A DNA stretch of 64,000 nt. It comes from Trichoplusia ni (taxonomy: Eukaryota > Arthropoda > Insecta > Lepidoptera > Noctuidae). Location of the stretch: NCBI RefSeq assembly GCF_003590095.1, contig NC_039490.1:10929834-10993833 (forward strand), read 5' to 3'. The translations under genes and the position numbers were made by a program. Numbering within the stretch: position 1 is the stretch's first letter; every line of letters starts with the position of its first letter. Below the pieces are notes generated by a model, which saw only the letters and a program-made list of their open reading frames with translations, did not search any database and had not been told where the DNA came from. Below, piece after piece: positions 34,461-47,315 of this stretch.

Positions 34461-36875
34461 ATGAACTACAGATAATTAAATTTTAATGGGTGAATGGTTT
34501 ATTTATCTAGTGGTTTTTAATGACCTTTTACTAGTTTAATTTAAATAATTATGAACTTGTTTTGAAAATATTTTGTTTCACTTATAAACATGGCTACCGA
34601 ATAATAATTAGATCAGAAATTAATAACCGGATTCGATTGCTGCCACTGATTTGTAAAAGTCTTTTATAAAGTTCAAATAAACTGCCACTAAAAATGGAAC
34701 TAGAATAAGATCGCTAATCCATTGATTGCTAAACAACTGTAACTATTGATTTAAGGATACTTATAATCAAACACGTCCTTAGCCAACTCATTGTTAACAC
34801 TGAAGCTGACAAAGTCAGTTCTAGCTACTATTGTTTCGCGGTCGAAAAGCAAGTGGCCCGTGTCCCATTGATTTAGTTTTTAGAAAAACTCACCGAAATT
34901 TTAATACATATAAAACATAATAAACATCCAAGCACGATCACCACTCACTTACATTGCACACTTTCTCACTAAAAAACACAAAACAAATATTTTGTTAAAT
35001 ATATTCCATTTCCTAATTACCGAAAGTACTGGTATCCTATAAACCTCTGTTACGAGTATACTGACAATAGGTGCTAACGGTGTCATCATAAATGTCATGG
35101 TGCGTGACATCACTATTATATGCACAGCTCAAAAGCCGAGATCATTTGATAAACTACGTGTTTTAGCTAAACCTGAGGGCTCTGGTGATGTGCCACCACG
35201 TGTTAAACTAAAGCGTTACTGTGGTTGAGGAAGCGTGACAGCGCAATACACCGGGTAGGATGCATCTCTTTCCCACACCTTCAATTATATTAATTTAAGC
35301 ATTGGTGGTAGATCCTTTGGCCGTATTCAAATGCAGGAGACTAAAATTAAAAAAAAATCTCTTCGAAGATGTAATAGATATGGAACATGTCGTGGTAGCC
35401 TTGACGTTCTGGGTATGGATAGGTATGCACGAAGTGCAGGTTCGATCCTAACGCAGGCGAAGCCACCCAAGAGGTTTTAAAAATGCATATGCACATATGA
35501 GTTCGCTGATAATAATTTTGAAAGCATATATGTTAAGTTTTAAGCATTAAAATGTCTATTCTTAAGCAAAAAATACGTTGCCATGCTTTTACATTATAAA
35601 ATTAAGTAAAATATGACCCGGGCCAGTCAAACTCATTACTTTTTCTAATTCTGCACGTGCGTTTTGGGTGTGCATAACTGAGTTACGCTGAGTCACTCAA
35701 CGATTTATAACATTACGGTAGTGTTGCAATATTGATAATAAGAACTACATAGGTAAGCCCGGAAACGGTTAAAAACAGTCTTCTGTTATTTATGCATCTT
35801 ATTTTATAATATTAATTGGTTTTCCAGAACTTAAACAAATAGTCACACATAAAAAAAGCATATTATTCTTAACAAGGGAAAAAAACTTACTTATTTGTAT
35901 CAATTTGTATGTGATCCAATCAATTCACGCATACACTGTCTTTGAAGACAACTAAAAACGTAACAATATTTTCACCAATATAAAACAAAATTCCGGAAAA
36001 TTCGAATCACCAATCACTAAACCGCAAACCACGACACAAATAACAAGAAGTTCATTAATCAATTAAATTGAATTAAATTTCGAAAACAATTAAACAATTC
36101 AATTATAAAACTAGTTTCACGCGTTATTTTGTTTAAAATAGATGTGACTATTGTTATGTGATGCTAGAACCGCCTTTGTTACAGAAATGAATCATTTTAT
36201 CTGTTGTTATCACTGATACTTGATACGGGGCGTTGTTTACGATAAGCGCTGCAAATGCTGTACTATCGAATATTGTGTATTGTGGGTCAAGGTGGAGATA
36301 TTTGTGTCAGTCTATTAGAAAACTATAATCTAGATGGATAGATAAATAGTATTGATTACACGCTGCAAATATTAAAGAAAAAGTTGTTAAATATGTTGTA
36401 TAGAGATATTTGGAAAGTATTTCCTATCTTTCGTGGTGTATTGCGCTGTTTTATATGAAAACTGATTTTTTTTCTGTAATATTTAATAAAATTGTTCCTC
36501 ATACTACTTAAGTTCTTTTTTCTGATAAAGAAATGTAAATTTTATACCTTATAAAGTCCGCGTCATGAGTGTTTTTTCTAAGTCTGATTAATAGGTACAA
36601 ATGTATTTAGGTAATAAAGTTTTTTGGCTCTGTGAAATTGGGTCCGTCTTTAGGTGAAGCAATTAAACGATAATTTTATAAATCACTATAAATTTATTTA
36701 TTAAAAAGGAACTTGATTTAGGTATGCAAAAAGAATTTAGTCCTTGTATCCATATCTTATCGAAGCGAAAATATGTTTGACATTGATTTCCGACTTATTT
36801 CGTATTGATTAAAATTATTATAGACAGATATTATCGAAAAAACACAGAACAGTTTTATGGACATTGAAAAACACC
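34461..36875. other. Intergenic, one SINE-like remnant
   Basis: AT-rich DNA. A tRNA-like head with the B box GGTTCGATCCTAACGCAGGC lies at about 35390-35470. No coding frame of interest was found. Confidence 0.5.
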
Positions 36876-37215
36876 TGTCAAGTGCGAGTCGGCTTCGCGA
36901 AGTGAGCGTTCCGTACAATTATTCTAAAGAAAAACCAATCGGTTGGGTCACAGTTGGGTGACAAATAACACAGGGGATAGAGGAGGAATTTATTTTATCA
37001 CCCAACATATTTATGAACGTTGCAGGCGTTAGACCAATCTTTATTTTACTATTTTTGGTTTTGCCTGCAATAGAAATACATTATCTGAAAACTTCAACTG
37101 ACTGACTACATAATATCACGGTCCTTGAGATAAAACTTGGTGATTCACGGACAGACACTGGTGCCTCATAAAAAGGGTTTTTACACTTTGGCCACGAAAT
37201 CCTAAAAAACTGAGA
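36876..37215 (+). repeat. Dispersed repeat (family J)
   Basis: TGTCAAGTGCGAGTCGGC and GCGTTCCGTACAATTATTC, then ACGGTCCTTGAGATAAAAC, form a repeat very common in moth genomes. Related pieces occur at 33357-33490, 43300-43450, 55492-55700, 57765-58110 (reversed) and 63150-63300. Confidence 0.55.
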
Positions 37216-37233
37216 GTTATGATTTATTTAAGA

Positions 37234-37493
37234 CTAGCTGTTGCCCGCGACTTCGTCCCCGTGGGTAGAAGATATAAGTTATGATTTATACCTGCCCTGT
37301 TTTTTTCACATTTTCCATTGTATCTTCGCTCCTATTAGTCGTAGCGTGATGGTTTATAGCCTAAAGCCTTCCTCGATGAAAGGTCTATTCAACACAAAAA
37401 TATTTTTTCAATTTGGACCAGTAGTTCCTGAAATTAGCGCGTTCAAACAAACAAACAAACAAACTCTTCAGCTTTATATATTAAGTATAGATA
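37234..37493 (+). mobile_element. Short interspersed element, family A
   Basis: A nearly intact copy from CTAGCTGTTGCCCGCGAC to TATATTAAGTATAG. The frame at 37241-37510 is a translation of it and starts with the same residues as the antisense frame in the 6127-6362 copy. Confidence 0.8.
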
Positions 37494-38606
37494 TAGATTA
37501 CGTAAAATAAGAACGTAGCACTGTATAATAAATGAACTATAGCCTGAAGTTGCAAAACTGGAGCGAACGCAATATCGCTTTTAAACATATTTGTCATCGC
37601 ATCGTTTTGCAATTTATAAAACAGCCCTTCCGGTCGGAAGATAGGTGGTATGGTATCTTAAAGTCGACTGTGATTGCCTGGCCAGTTTAGAAGATCTAGA
37701 CATCCTACGCGCAGGTTGGACTACTTCTTTTTTAAACATATGACACTACCCTACTGAATGCCTTAACAAATCCATACCCGCTGTTCATATCACTTGGTCC
37801 GATATTAGCTCCGTCTTCAGCTCCAGGTTCGACTATGTGATGCCGACTTCTCGACCAGTTTGTTATATAAACGCAAGAATTCATATGTTATTTGTAATTA
37901 TAAAATATTGCTATTCGAAAGGCAACAGGCGTTTGTCTAAGTTATCCTAACTTAGACATAACGCCAAACACCTAACTCTAAGTCTCAGTCTGTAGTATTT
38001 TACATTTACAAATAGATTACTAACCCTCAATCGCATTTTTATCCTTTATAAAAGAAATACTAAAAAGTGTTACATCTTGTATTACGACGAGCTTCACAAA
38101 CATTTGTTATATCAAGAATCAAACTCACTACAGCTCCGTATCGCAGAAAAACTGTCATTATCTTTAAATCTTAAATGTAGATGAATTAAGTATTAGTGTT
38201 CATTATGTAAAGAAGTGTGTAACTACTAGCTTTGCCCAATACTCTTATTGATCTTCTGCTAACCAAAACTAGCGACAGCCGTTTGCAGCCCATGGTCATC
38301 CGGTTCGATTCCATGCGCGGAATTACTTAACAAGTTAACACCAGCAGCTAAGATATTCTTATGTAACCAACATTCACTGCTTGCTGATGCATGAACTTTG
38401 AGTTTGTATGGCGTCTCCTCTTCACTACACTAAAAGGTCACGTGACCTCAAAGCGCATGTCTCAATAGTCGACGAGTTTAATGAATTCTGAGAGAGGTTC
38501 ATGGTCGTGTTTATGTACATACAAATATGGCTCTTATTTGTTTGTAAATGGCGAACCTATTATTAATAGTTTTTATGTAGAAATGAATGCCCTTTTTTAG
38601 AATATT
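37494..38606. other. Intergenic, SINE remnant
   Basis: Unique AT-rich sequence. GGTTCGATTCCATGCGCGG near 38302-38320 is an isolated B-box-like motif. No gene was found. Confidence 0.45.
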
Positions 38607-38768
38607 GCACGGGTAGCCGAGTGGTTGAGGTCACCACGCCAAAGCCACTGAGCACGACGTGTCGCGGTTTCGTTTCCGCGTAGGACAAACATTTGCGTGA
38701 TTCTAAAATGTTTGTCCTGAGGCTGGGACCTAAGTGTTTGTGAAACCCCTGCTACAGAAAGATCAATT
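38607..38768 (+). mobile_element. tRNA-derived SINE (family E)
   Basis: A plus-orientation copy with a well preserved head (GGGTAGCCGAGTGGTTGAGG, an A box), the degraded B box GGTTTCGTTTCC, the body (AAATGTTTGTCCTGAG) and the tail GTTTGTGAAACCCCTGC. Confidence 0.8.
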
Positions 38769-39490
38769 CAAGAAGCATCATTTTTAAGAAAAAAAAAACA
38801 AATAGATTTTTATTTCTAAGAGCGAATATTGTCATATGCTAGCTGCATGCCTAACTTAATTTAAAGCAAGATGTTTCTTACAGCTAGGAGATAGGGACCA
38901 TAAGTCGATGGTATGATTAAATAATTAAAATATCCGACATGGGCCAATAAAAATCTTTACTTTATTAATTTATACCTCTTGACGAAATTATTATTTACCT
39001 GAAGCCTCTACAAAAAACGTTTACCGCCCACAAATTTAGTAAACTCGATCTAAAGTCCATTTCTATTTCCGTATACAGCAGATTATACATATAGAAAAAC
39101 TATTATCATCCTCCATTTAACTAAAATTAATTATCAAAGGTAACCTGAGACAGAAAATATGACCTTAAAGTGATATCCCTCTTAAAGGTGCCTTTGAGTT
39201 CATGTCCCTTTAGACCTCTTTTTGTAATATTTTTAATTGGTTATTTTGGGTATCATAAATCTTCAATGTTCATATTTTAGTTTTCGGTACTTATAGAGTA
39301 CTTAGAGACCTAAAAGTTAAAACTTTGTATTCTGACCAAACTGATTAGCGACTCGATAAAAACGATTACAAAACAATCAGTCGCCACTATACTTAGGACT
39401 TGTAGGTACTTTGGTTCACTCTACAGCTGACGGATGTATTAAAAAGTAAAAACAAACAGTTCACACTGACGTATGCTTAACCTTTATCAA
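38769..39490. other. Upstream flank of the 39.5-kb promoter candidate
   Basis: AT-rich unique DNA without a gene. It lies directly upstream of the GC-rich block at 39496-39606 and would hold proximal regulatory sites if that block is a promoter. Confidence 0.35.
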
Positions 39491-39494
39491 TTAA

Positions 39495-39717
39495 GTCGGG
39501 GCCTTCGGGCTGCGCCGGCGCATCCCTCGCCGCGAGACTCCGCTGTCACTCTCAGTCGCCAGTCAGACGCCGCGCGAGACGCACGCTCGCCACACGCCAG
39601 CCAGCAATCACAAATACGCGAGTGTTCTGTTACTTAATTGAACTCACTTTATTTACATAACCAGTGCTGTTTTGTGAAGTGATAAAAAGAAGTTTTTTAA
39701 ACAATCTGGATTGTGTG
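39495..39717 (+). promoter_or_regulatory. GC-rich promoter and possible non-coding first exon
   Basis: The stretch 39496-39606 is GC- and CpG-rich in otherwise AT-rich DNA and contains initiator-like motifs (TCAGTC with A at 39554, TCAGAC with A at 39565). It is followed by AT-rich leader-like sequence and a donor-like TGT|GTGAGT at 39717. No TATA box is visible. This is the layout of an insect 5' untranslated exon with a long first intron. No confidently linked coding exon lies in the remaining 24 kb. Confidence 0.45.
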
Positions 39718-40059
39718 TGAGTACCCACAGATATTTTTTTTCCTTTTCTTGCAGGGTAGTTTGGAGAAAATAGTGCAATTATTTTGCAAGATAACAATCG
39801 GAAAATTATAATTCTGTTGTTTGCCTTGAAATAAGATCGTGATTCCATAACTTTAATGACGACGTCTTGAGAAGTTAATGTTTCCTATTCGCTACCAAGT
39901 TTAATTGCACTTGCTGCTAGTTAATTGTTTTCACACGATAACTTCGAAATACACCTCACATACCATTACTTAAGCACTTGTGTTTCTGTAAAGGAAACGG
40001 AGCTATTGTTGTCCGACTTGTCAACATAAGCATGGATAACTTTATTGGAGTCTATTAAC

Positions 40060-40305
40060 TTAGGCTAAAAATGCAACAGGTCCCTACAAATCCCATAAAT
40101 ATCCTACAGGGTATAAAAAACCAAAGAAAAAAAAACCTACAATCTTGCCGCAATTTACACTTTCATTCAATACCACACATGCAGATACTAAAAACCGACC
40201 AATTAAAACCAGTCCGTCACAAAATCACGAACCAAAGAAACAAGAACTGCAATTACACACGATCTGAAACGTGTAATAATGTCACTCAAGCACACTTCCC
40301 TTGAC
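40060..40305 (+). other. T-poor stretch with two overlapping frames; possible exon, unproven
   Basis: Between 40065 and 40304 the plus strand is unusually A/C-rich. One frame opens at ATG 40071 and runs 77 codons. A second, from a possible acceptor TTAACTTAG before 40063, reads NATGPYKSHKYPTGYKKPKK and stays open until a TGA at about 40266. Neither resembles a known family. The position, 350 bp after a promoter candidate, is the only context in favour. Confidence 0.2.
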
Positions 40306-42446
40306 GCAGGAGTTGGGTGATTAACTGAATGTCGTTACAGGCCAAACATTAGATCTTACGGAAACACTGGATGCAATACCTTGGTGCAACAAGTCAAGGC
40401 GATCTAAAGTATTGCCCCATTCCGCGAAATAGATTTCGTCTGATACAGGTTTGCTGATGAGGGGTCGATCTTGGAATATGATAATACCGGGCTATTGGTG
40501 TCCCTTGAGGGATCGTCCTCATACTTCGTTACCATACCTCTATAGTGAAATGTAGTTGAGTTAACACTATTATTAAAGTGGTACGATTAAAAATTGTATT
40601 CTTATAGATTCTTCGTCTTTGCTCGCCTATGTTGAGATAATTTGTTGGAGTTATCTCAAGAACTACTGAAGTGATCCTAAAATTATTTTACTGATGGAAA
40701 GCCACTTTATTTGTGACAGTCTCAGATACGCTATTTAATAACCAAAAAGGTTTGTGATATAGAAATAATGTGCTATCAAAGACATGGTCACGGTTGCCCT
40801 TAATCAAATATCTATTGCAAATTTATTTTTGCGAGTTGTTTACAAGATAAACATCACTGCATTATTGAAAAACAATTGTCAACTCTCATTTGCCTAGATT
40901 TAAATCTTCAACTCTACCAGCAAAGCTATTCAGTGTACCAATTGGTTATAGGCTAAATTCATCCAATTTTCAATTATCACTGATTTGACATTTGTGATTG
41001 CGCAATGCACTGGCTTATATTGTACAACCACTACAAGTGCTACAACGTTCAATAGGCAAGGAGTAAATATTTACACAAAGTCTTGAAACTTAGGCTGGTC
41101 ATTCAGGTGTTAAAGAAGAAAATACTTCTTGATATAGATCCTTAGAAATGAGTGAGTGTATGTGTGTAATAGGGCAAAACACAGACCTACACCCATAGTT
41201 CCTCTCTTTTCTTTCATTCCCTGTTTCATTCTCCCAAATTCAAGCTAGTCCATTCCAGCCAACCTAGTAATAATTGAATGTATCTTTTATATAATAAAGT
41301 TATATCCAAACCTACAATATCTTTTGCCGTTTGCTTTAATAAGTAGCAACGCTCTAATTGGAGGCTCGAACTCTGTCATGGTAGTATTGCCTATAGTGAA
41401 CCTTAGTAACGTAATATCCTCGGTCTGGGTAAATTCTTGTAAAATCTCGCCAATACGTATACAGAATAAATGCAGTTTGCCTGCTTTCGGAATAAAATGC
41501 AAATCTTCTTGTCCTCTTGAAAAAAACTGGTATATTTATAGATTTATTATTACCATAATAGAGCTTAAACGATTCTTTCGCAACTTCCAATAAGTTAGAC
41601 CTAGATGGACTCGATAAAAAACTGTTTCTATTGCAGATAATATAGTTGCAAAATCAACTGACCATAAACCTTGCAATTTGTACTTCCTTTTATGGAAAAC
41701 AGTCTTGTTGAAACAATTAGGTACATCAAGTAAAGGACGTAAAATAATAATATTATTTAAAAATCAAAACCTTCAAGTTAGGCTATTTCACAACTTACGT
41801 AAATCACGTAAATTTTTACGTTCATTTATTTCGAGGTACGGTGGCAAAAAGCAAAAAAATACAGACGAATTGAAAACTAGAGGTTTAGACCTATTTAGAG
41901 TGAAATATTCTTTCTCTGCCTTTAATTTTCCCAAGGCTGTAGGCTGTTAAAGTCGGCTTATATTTTCACCTACTACAACCAAACTCCTTTCTTTAACAAG
42001 CGACTGTTGATCTCACTTCCACAACCCATTCACAAAATAAAGACTCAAAACTATTATTCGATAAGAAAACAAAAGTGTTATTATAACAAACTCAGTAGCT
42101 GTTCAACGTGAACTGGTAGTTAGGTAAACAATGACCGCGAAAAACTAAAACAAAAAAGAGCAAACGATATTTCGTAATACAAATGTCAAGAGTAAGATTG
42201 TTGAAATTAAATATGGATTTAGTTAAAGCCTTCAAGATTGAAACTATCGTCTTATTTTGGTATTCAATGTGGTTTGATCGCTCACCTAGATTCATTAGCA
42301 CCGGATTATATAAAGATTGGTAAAACATTCTTGAAATTTTAGACAAACTGTTTTAGATATTTGATACAGAGAATGATGTTTGAATCGCTTGCAGCAAATA
42401 TGTGTTTTACGAAAAATGGTTACCTTTCTAATTGATTTCCTCTCTA
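40306..42446. other. Non-coding AT-rich stretch
   Basis: No repeat or exon is supportable. The overlapping frames at 41287-41593 on both strands and the one at 41678-41950 lack domains, splice context or coding composition. Confidence 0.45.
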
Positions 42447-42565
42447 AGGAATTTAATAGTTGTGACGCGGAGATTCCGAAAAAAACATTTACCTAATTCA
42501 CATGCGCAAGATACTCAAATGTAGCTCAAATGATTGTCCTACGCGGGGATCGAACCCTAATACCG
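42447..42565 (-). mobile_element. Partial SINE (family E)
   Basis: A tail-like AAGGAATTTAATAGTTGTGA and the reverse B box CGCGGGGATCGAACCC remain. The head is lost. Confidence 0.6.
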
Positions 42566-42888
42566 GTTACTTATTTTTAGCTCTACCTTTATTTAAGTTC
42601 CACTATTGTTTATTTTTTTGTGATGTTTTAATTTTAGTAGCAATAAATGTCTTTTTTGTTATTTTTTAAAGATTCAATTCTAACTTTGGCTAAAGATCAA
42701 GGTGCTTCACAAGATTACAATTATTTTTTTAATCTAACGTACTAAGCTGCTATCAAATTGGTTTTATACATATTTACAATACGTAAAAAAACGTCACATG
42801 TGTCTGATTTACAAGCATCGCTTATTTTTTGCTGTTTTTATTTGTTATACGTCTACTATTGCCTTCTATGTATATGTATCAAACAAAT

Positions 42889-43171
42889 CTATTTACTAAT
42901 ATATAACGCTAAAGAGTTTGTTTGAACGCGCTAATCTCAGGAACTACTGGTCCAAATTGAAAAATTATTATATATAATTTTGTGTTGAATAGACCATTCA
43001 CCGAGGAAGGTTATAGGCTATATACCATCACGCTACGACTAATAGGAAGGCGAAGATACAATGGAAAATGTAGCAAAAACGGGGAAAAATATCCAACATC
43101 GACTGCTTCCGTTCAAAAATTCCTAACATATATCTTCTACCGCGCGGACGAAGTCGCGGGCAACAGCTAGT
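42889..43171 (-). mobile_element. Family A element, long subfamily
   Basis: It has family-A ends and the extra internal segment (GACTGCTTCCGTTCAAAAAT) shared with the 10906-11189 copy. A short TATA insertion lies near 42970. Confidence 0.7.
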
Positions 43172-43559
43172 AATAATATAATACCGAATCAATAGTATTA
43201 TTTAAAACTCATATTTCATTCAAATTGTATTACTCTATGTTTTAGTTGAGCTCAATCGTGTTTAAAATTAGTTTCCTTTGTTTGACAATGAAGTTTCTTA
43301 AAAAAAAAACGGAAATTAAAAAAGGTCCTATAATTTGAAATGTCATTTAATATCTCGGCTGTCTGTCTGTCTTTCACATTTACCAAACTAAGTCTTATGA
43401 ACATATAGCTAGATAAATAATGAAAATTAATATCGAAGTTAAGCGACGGTTATGATTTAATCTAACCATTTTTTTACGAAACCGTCAGTGTCGTGACGTT
43501 AACCACTTTTGGTTTCAGGAACATTTCTTTAAAAAGTTACATATTTTTATGCACAGAAT

Positions 43560-43810
43560 CGCTATATGAAATCAAAATCAAAAAGTTTTTGTTTCAAATA
43601 GGCCGTATCTCAAGCACTTTTACAACGTTACATAACTGACTCTGCGACTCTGACTTCTGCATGTATTATGAAATCATGCAAGAATTAGAACTTAGTCACG
43701 TGTTATTTGTATAGTTATAAAATTGCATCTAGTCACAAATCCGTCGTTGTAACAAAATGTCGTTTAATAAATGCCAGTCTAATTCGAAGCGCATTCATTT
43801 ATAATCTTTG
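43560..43810 (+). repeat. Dispersed repeat (family K)
   Basis: AAATCAAAATCAAAAAGTTT and TTTCAAATAGGCCGTATC, then CAAGCACTTTTACAACGTTA, are a moth repeat motif also seen at 60656-60790 and, weaker, at 50823-51030. Confidence 0.5.
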
Positions 43811-43996
43811 GACTTTGAATTCTTGATGACTTCCTCTGCACACTTTAAGACCGGTTTATCATTATAAGTAGGTTATGTCTGTGGATAGTGCGTTTATATT
43901 ATGTATAGCAGTGCAAATAAATAGTCTATTTTGAAACATTTAATTCGAACTCTAGAGAGTTTAAATAATATTGTTTTATCAACAAAAATATACAAC

Positions 43997-44370
43997 CAAC
44001 TTCTATAACAAAACTGCTGAGCCAAACTTGATAAAACTTTATGGGTCCAAATGTTAGCTTTTCCAAGTTAAATGAAAAAATAATCAACAACATCAGTTCA
44101 TCCAGTCCGAAATTCATTCTATAAAAATAGCATCATCATCATCATCCATCATCAGCCTTTATCCTCCCACTGCTGGGCATAGGCCTCCCCTTTCTCGTGC
44201 CAATTTCTACGGTCCTGTGCCAGCCTCATCCAGACTCGACCCCAGACCTTCATTATGTCATCGACCCATCTTGCTCCCGGACGACCGACGCTTCTTTTGC
44301 CTTGTCTTGGCCATCAAAAATAACATAAAACTGACGAATTGAGAACCTCCTTCATTTTGAAGTGGGTTGA
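43997..44370 (-). repeat. Family I repeat interrupted by a LINE tail
   Basis: GAGCCAAACTTGATAAAACT through TTCATCCAGTCCGAAATTC (to about 44145), and TGACGAATTGAGAACCTCC through TTTTGAAGTGGGTTG (44337-44368), are contiguous in the copy at 52441-52615. The LINE fragment 44146-44310 lies between them, so it inserted later. Confidence 0.6.
44146..44310 (-). mobile_element. LINE (RTE-like) 3' end with the reverse-transcriptase C-terminus
   Basis: The frame on the minus strand, ending at a TGA at 44154-44152, reads KRSVGRPGARWVDDIMKVWG, then WMRLAQDRRNWHEKGEAYAQ and QWEDKG. This is the canonical C-terminal pattern of these elements and is clearer than the copy at 34301. An (ATC)n tail follows. It is strongly 5'-truncated. 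Confidence 0.8.
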
Positions 44371-44680
44371 AATGATTTCTTTTGATCTGTTCAGCGGCGA
44401 AGTTTATGAAAATATAATAGAGAAAACTGTTGATTGTCTTAAACACTTCAATTTCAAACCTTGTATAAAAATATTTAAATACAAAGTGTATCCAACAGTT
44501 CAGATGATATAACGTAATGTGGGAACAGCATTTTAATTAGAAGTTATTAATGATTGTACTTATCTCGGAGTAGGTTTCAATAGTCGTGGAGGTTTCGCAT
44601 ACCATTGTTCAAAAACCTTTACTTAGTAAACTGACAGAAAATATAAATATTATTTATACGTCATCTAAGTTACTACTTAT

Positions 44681-44957
44681 CTAATATATAAAAATCCCGT
44701 GTCACGATGTTAGTTACCGTACTCCTCCGAAACGGTTTGACCGTTTGTTATGAAATTTTGTATACATATTGGATAGGTCTGAGAATAGAACAACATCTAT
44801 TTTTCATACCCCTAAGTGATAAGGGTTGCTCACACTAAAAAAATATATTTTATTCTATGGACGAAATAATTGTTTTTATTTTTTTATAATTGGCATTAAA
44901 AATACATACAACTAGAAAAAAAAATCGTCAAAACAACGTTTGCTGGGTCAGCTAGTT
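44681..44957 (+). mobile_element. Short dispersed element (family C)
   Basis: It starts CTAATATATAAAAATCCCGT, contains CTCCGAAACGGTTTGACCG and AAGTGATAAGGGTTGCTCA, and ends TTGCTGGGTCAGCTAGT. Like families A, B and D it ends in CAGCTAGT or AGCTAGT. It has no coding capacity. The class (Helitron-like or SINE) is unresolved. Confidence 0.55.
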
Positions 44958-45320
44958 TATATTATAAATTGTTACACAAGAAGTATTTGTAATTTCATAT
45001 CTTTCGCTTGTTATTTTACTGACGAGCTGTTGGTCGCTTCGCCCATTACCCTCTTTGAACGTAATCCGGTAAAAGTATCTTCTGTGTCTATCACCTTATG
45101 TGTTAATCCAAGGTGTCAGCTACCTCTATACCAAATATCATCGAAATCGGTCCAGTTGTTTGAGCGTGCAAACACACTCACATACTTTTACATTTCTAGC
45201 ATTTGTGTAATTTTATATAGGAAAACATTTGGGAAAAATATTGTGTAGAATATTTGTTGCGTAATATGCTATGTAGCTATACACAAAAATAAAACAGCTG
45301 GCTATATGTCCATAAAAGTT

Positions 45321-45558
45321 CGACCTCCGTGTTCGAGTGGCGTATGCACCGGTTTCAAGGTGTCGCTCGCTCGTAGCTCTGATGTCCCGGGTTCGATCCC
45401 TGGTAGGATCAAAGAAAAAATCAAATTACTACATTGTCTCGGGTCTGGGAGTTCGTGGTACCTTCGTTGTATCTGAATTTCATAACACAAGTGCTTTAAC
45501 AACTTACTTTGGGTTCAGAACAATGTATGTGATGTTGTCCGCATTTATTTATTAAAAA
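45321..45558 (+). mobile_element. tRNA-derived SINE, second family (F)
   Basis: The head is GACCTCCGTGTTCGAGTGGC (A box) with the B box GGGTTCGATCCCTGG. The body TGGTACCTTCGTTGTATCTG leads to a tail with GTGATGTTGTCCGC and ATTT repeats. It is strongly similar to the copy at 54055-54288. The frame at 45337-45555 is a translation of this element. Confidence 0.85.
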
Positions 45559-47315
45559 AAAAGAAGTAAAAATCATTAGCATTGATAATAGTTTTCTTCA
45601 AATGATCACGAAATAGTGCAAAAATGATTATAATATTCGGAATCACGTTTATTTATTTATGGCACACATATTTATTAACACGTGTCCAAAGCATGCACTC
45701 TGCATTTATATCGGCAAACATGTTACGAAACATGTCCCAAAAACGATGACGAAATGCATGAACTGTAAATATTATTAAAACGCGTGTTTGAATTGTTAAG
45801 TAAATAAATAACTTCAAACTTGTGTTACTTGACATAATTATTTTGTTTCTTTGTTTGTTTATAAATTTCTAGAGGTCGCCCGCGTGTACCTATACCGCTG
45901 TAAGGCAAAATTCTGTATTTTTTTGTTGTTGAAACAAACTCCATCGTTACTTCTTATACCTCCAAGAACATGTGTACAAAGTTTCATGATAACAGTTATG
46001 TATCATTCAGGAGAAAAGGTAACAATCTAACTTACATTCCTATAATGCAATAAAGGTAGGATTGTGCACTTAGAAGTTGGGAGTTTATATCTTAAATAAC
46101 AGCTTATCTTGAGAAGTGTAATTTCTTTGAAAAGCTGATGATAGTCAATTATGTTAAGATAGTTTTAGGTTGGTAAAGTAGGTAAATAAATAACTAAATG
46201 TCAAAATGATAATTCAGTCACGTGACCTGGTGATAATGATTGTCTTCACCATAAATTAAAGCGATTCTCTCAGCGTTCACGCTTACCAAATTGTAACTTA
46301 ACGTAGTTAATTAAATAAGAGATATGTTTATTTTAAAAAGCAATTGCGATTTCACTAAAATCTATTTCGTCCTCGAAATGGATTTCCAAAATATATCGAA
46401 TGCATAGATTTTATTTTAAATAAAAACCATTAGTGATGATCTCGTGTGACGTCACTTACGAGTAAACTTTTTAGACACATCCCCCTTTAAATCCTTGAAT
46501 ACAATTTATCTATAATAATTCCATTAATCGTACATGATTAGAACGAGACTAAAAAAAGTTTCTATAAAATTGTATGTCATAAAAAGCTTATCTTGCTCTG
46601 TGTAGCAATTAACAAAAATATAACATTGTTATGGTTGCCTTAATTATGACGATGACGTCACTATACATTAGTTATTTTTTACTGTTCGGCTGGTAAAACC
46701 TATTTTATTTGTATTTATCAAGAAGACGTAACTCGACTCTTTTGTATTTAAAAATCTTGCCGAGGGTTCTGTACGTCTTTGAGCGATATCATTTCATAGA
46801 GTTTGTGTGAGTTACTATATATTTACTTGAACACCAACCAACCAATAGTTAAAGTACCCAAAAAATAATGAAAATATTCAATTGTATATAAAAAAAAAAC
46901 GGCTTCTCCTACTCACGGTTATTTATCGGTATCCCAACCGAAGTCCTTAATCGTGAACAAGTATAATCGCCTGTTGTACATAAATTATTAAAATAAACCA
47001 ACTATTTACTTTTGGTTTCTTAGAAAAATCGAACGTAATACATTGGAAAACTACTCTGGCGACGGCGGTTTCCACAGAAGGTAGTTTTAACCTTCAGCGG
47101 GAATCTGATAGCTGAGTAGTTTTCCGTTTTCTTATGTCGCAGACTGAACAGGCAGGTTTTGCTAAACGTCACAACATCGATGTAACATATTGCAAAAACG
47201 TTCAATAATACGAAGAAATACAATGAAAAATTTTAAACAGACAGGTTCGTTCTATTCATTTGCAAATCTATGATTCGCAGTTTTTTATGCGTATCTTCTT
47301 CTTCTTTTTCTTTCT
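45559..47315. other. Non-coding, small repeat fragment
   Basis: AT-rich DNA. A piece of family L (TCACGGTTATTTATCGGTAT, then CCAACCGAAGTCCTTAATCG) lies at about 46908-46960. No exon is supportable. Confidence 0.45.

Noticed and set aside
41678..41950. 90-residue basic frame
   Set aside because: The basic stretch comes from an AT-rich, adenine-biased strand. There is no family match that I can recognise, no nearby exons and no promoter.
45337..45555. Small frame similar to the one at 54161-54364
   Set aside because: The similarity comes from the shared family F SINE and not from protein conservation.
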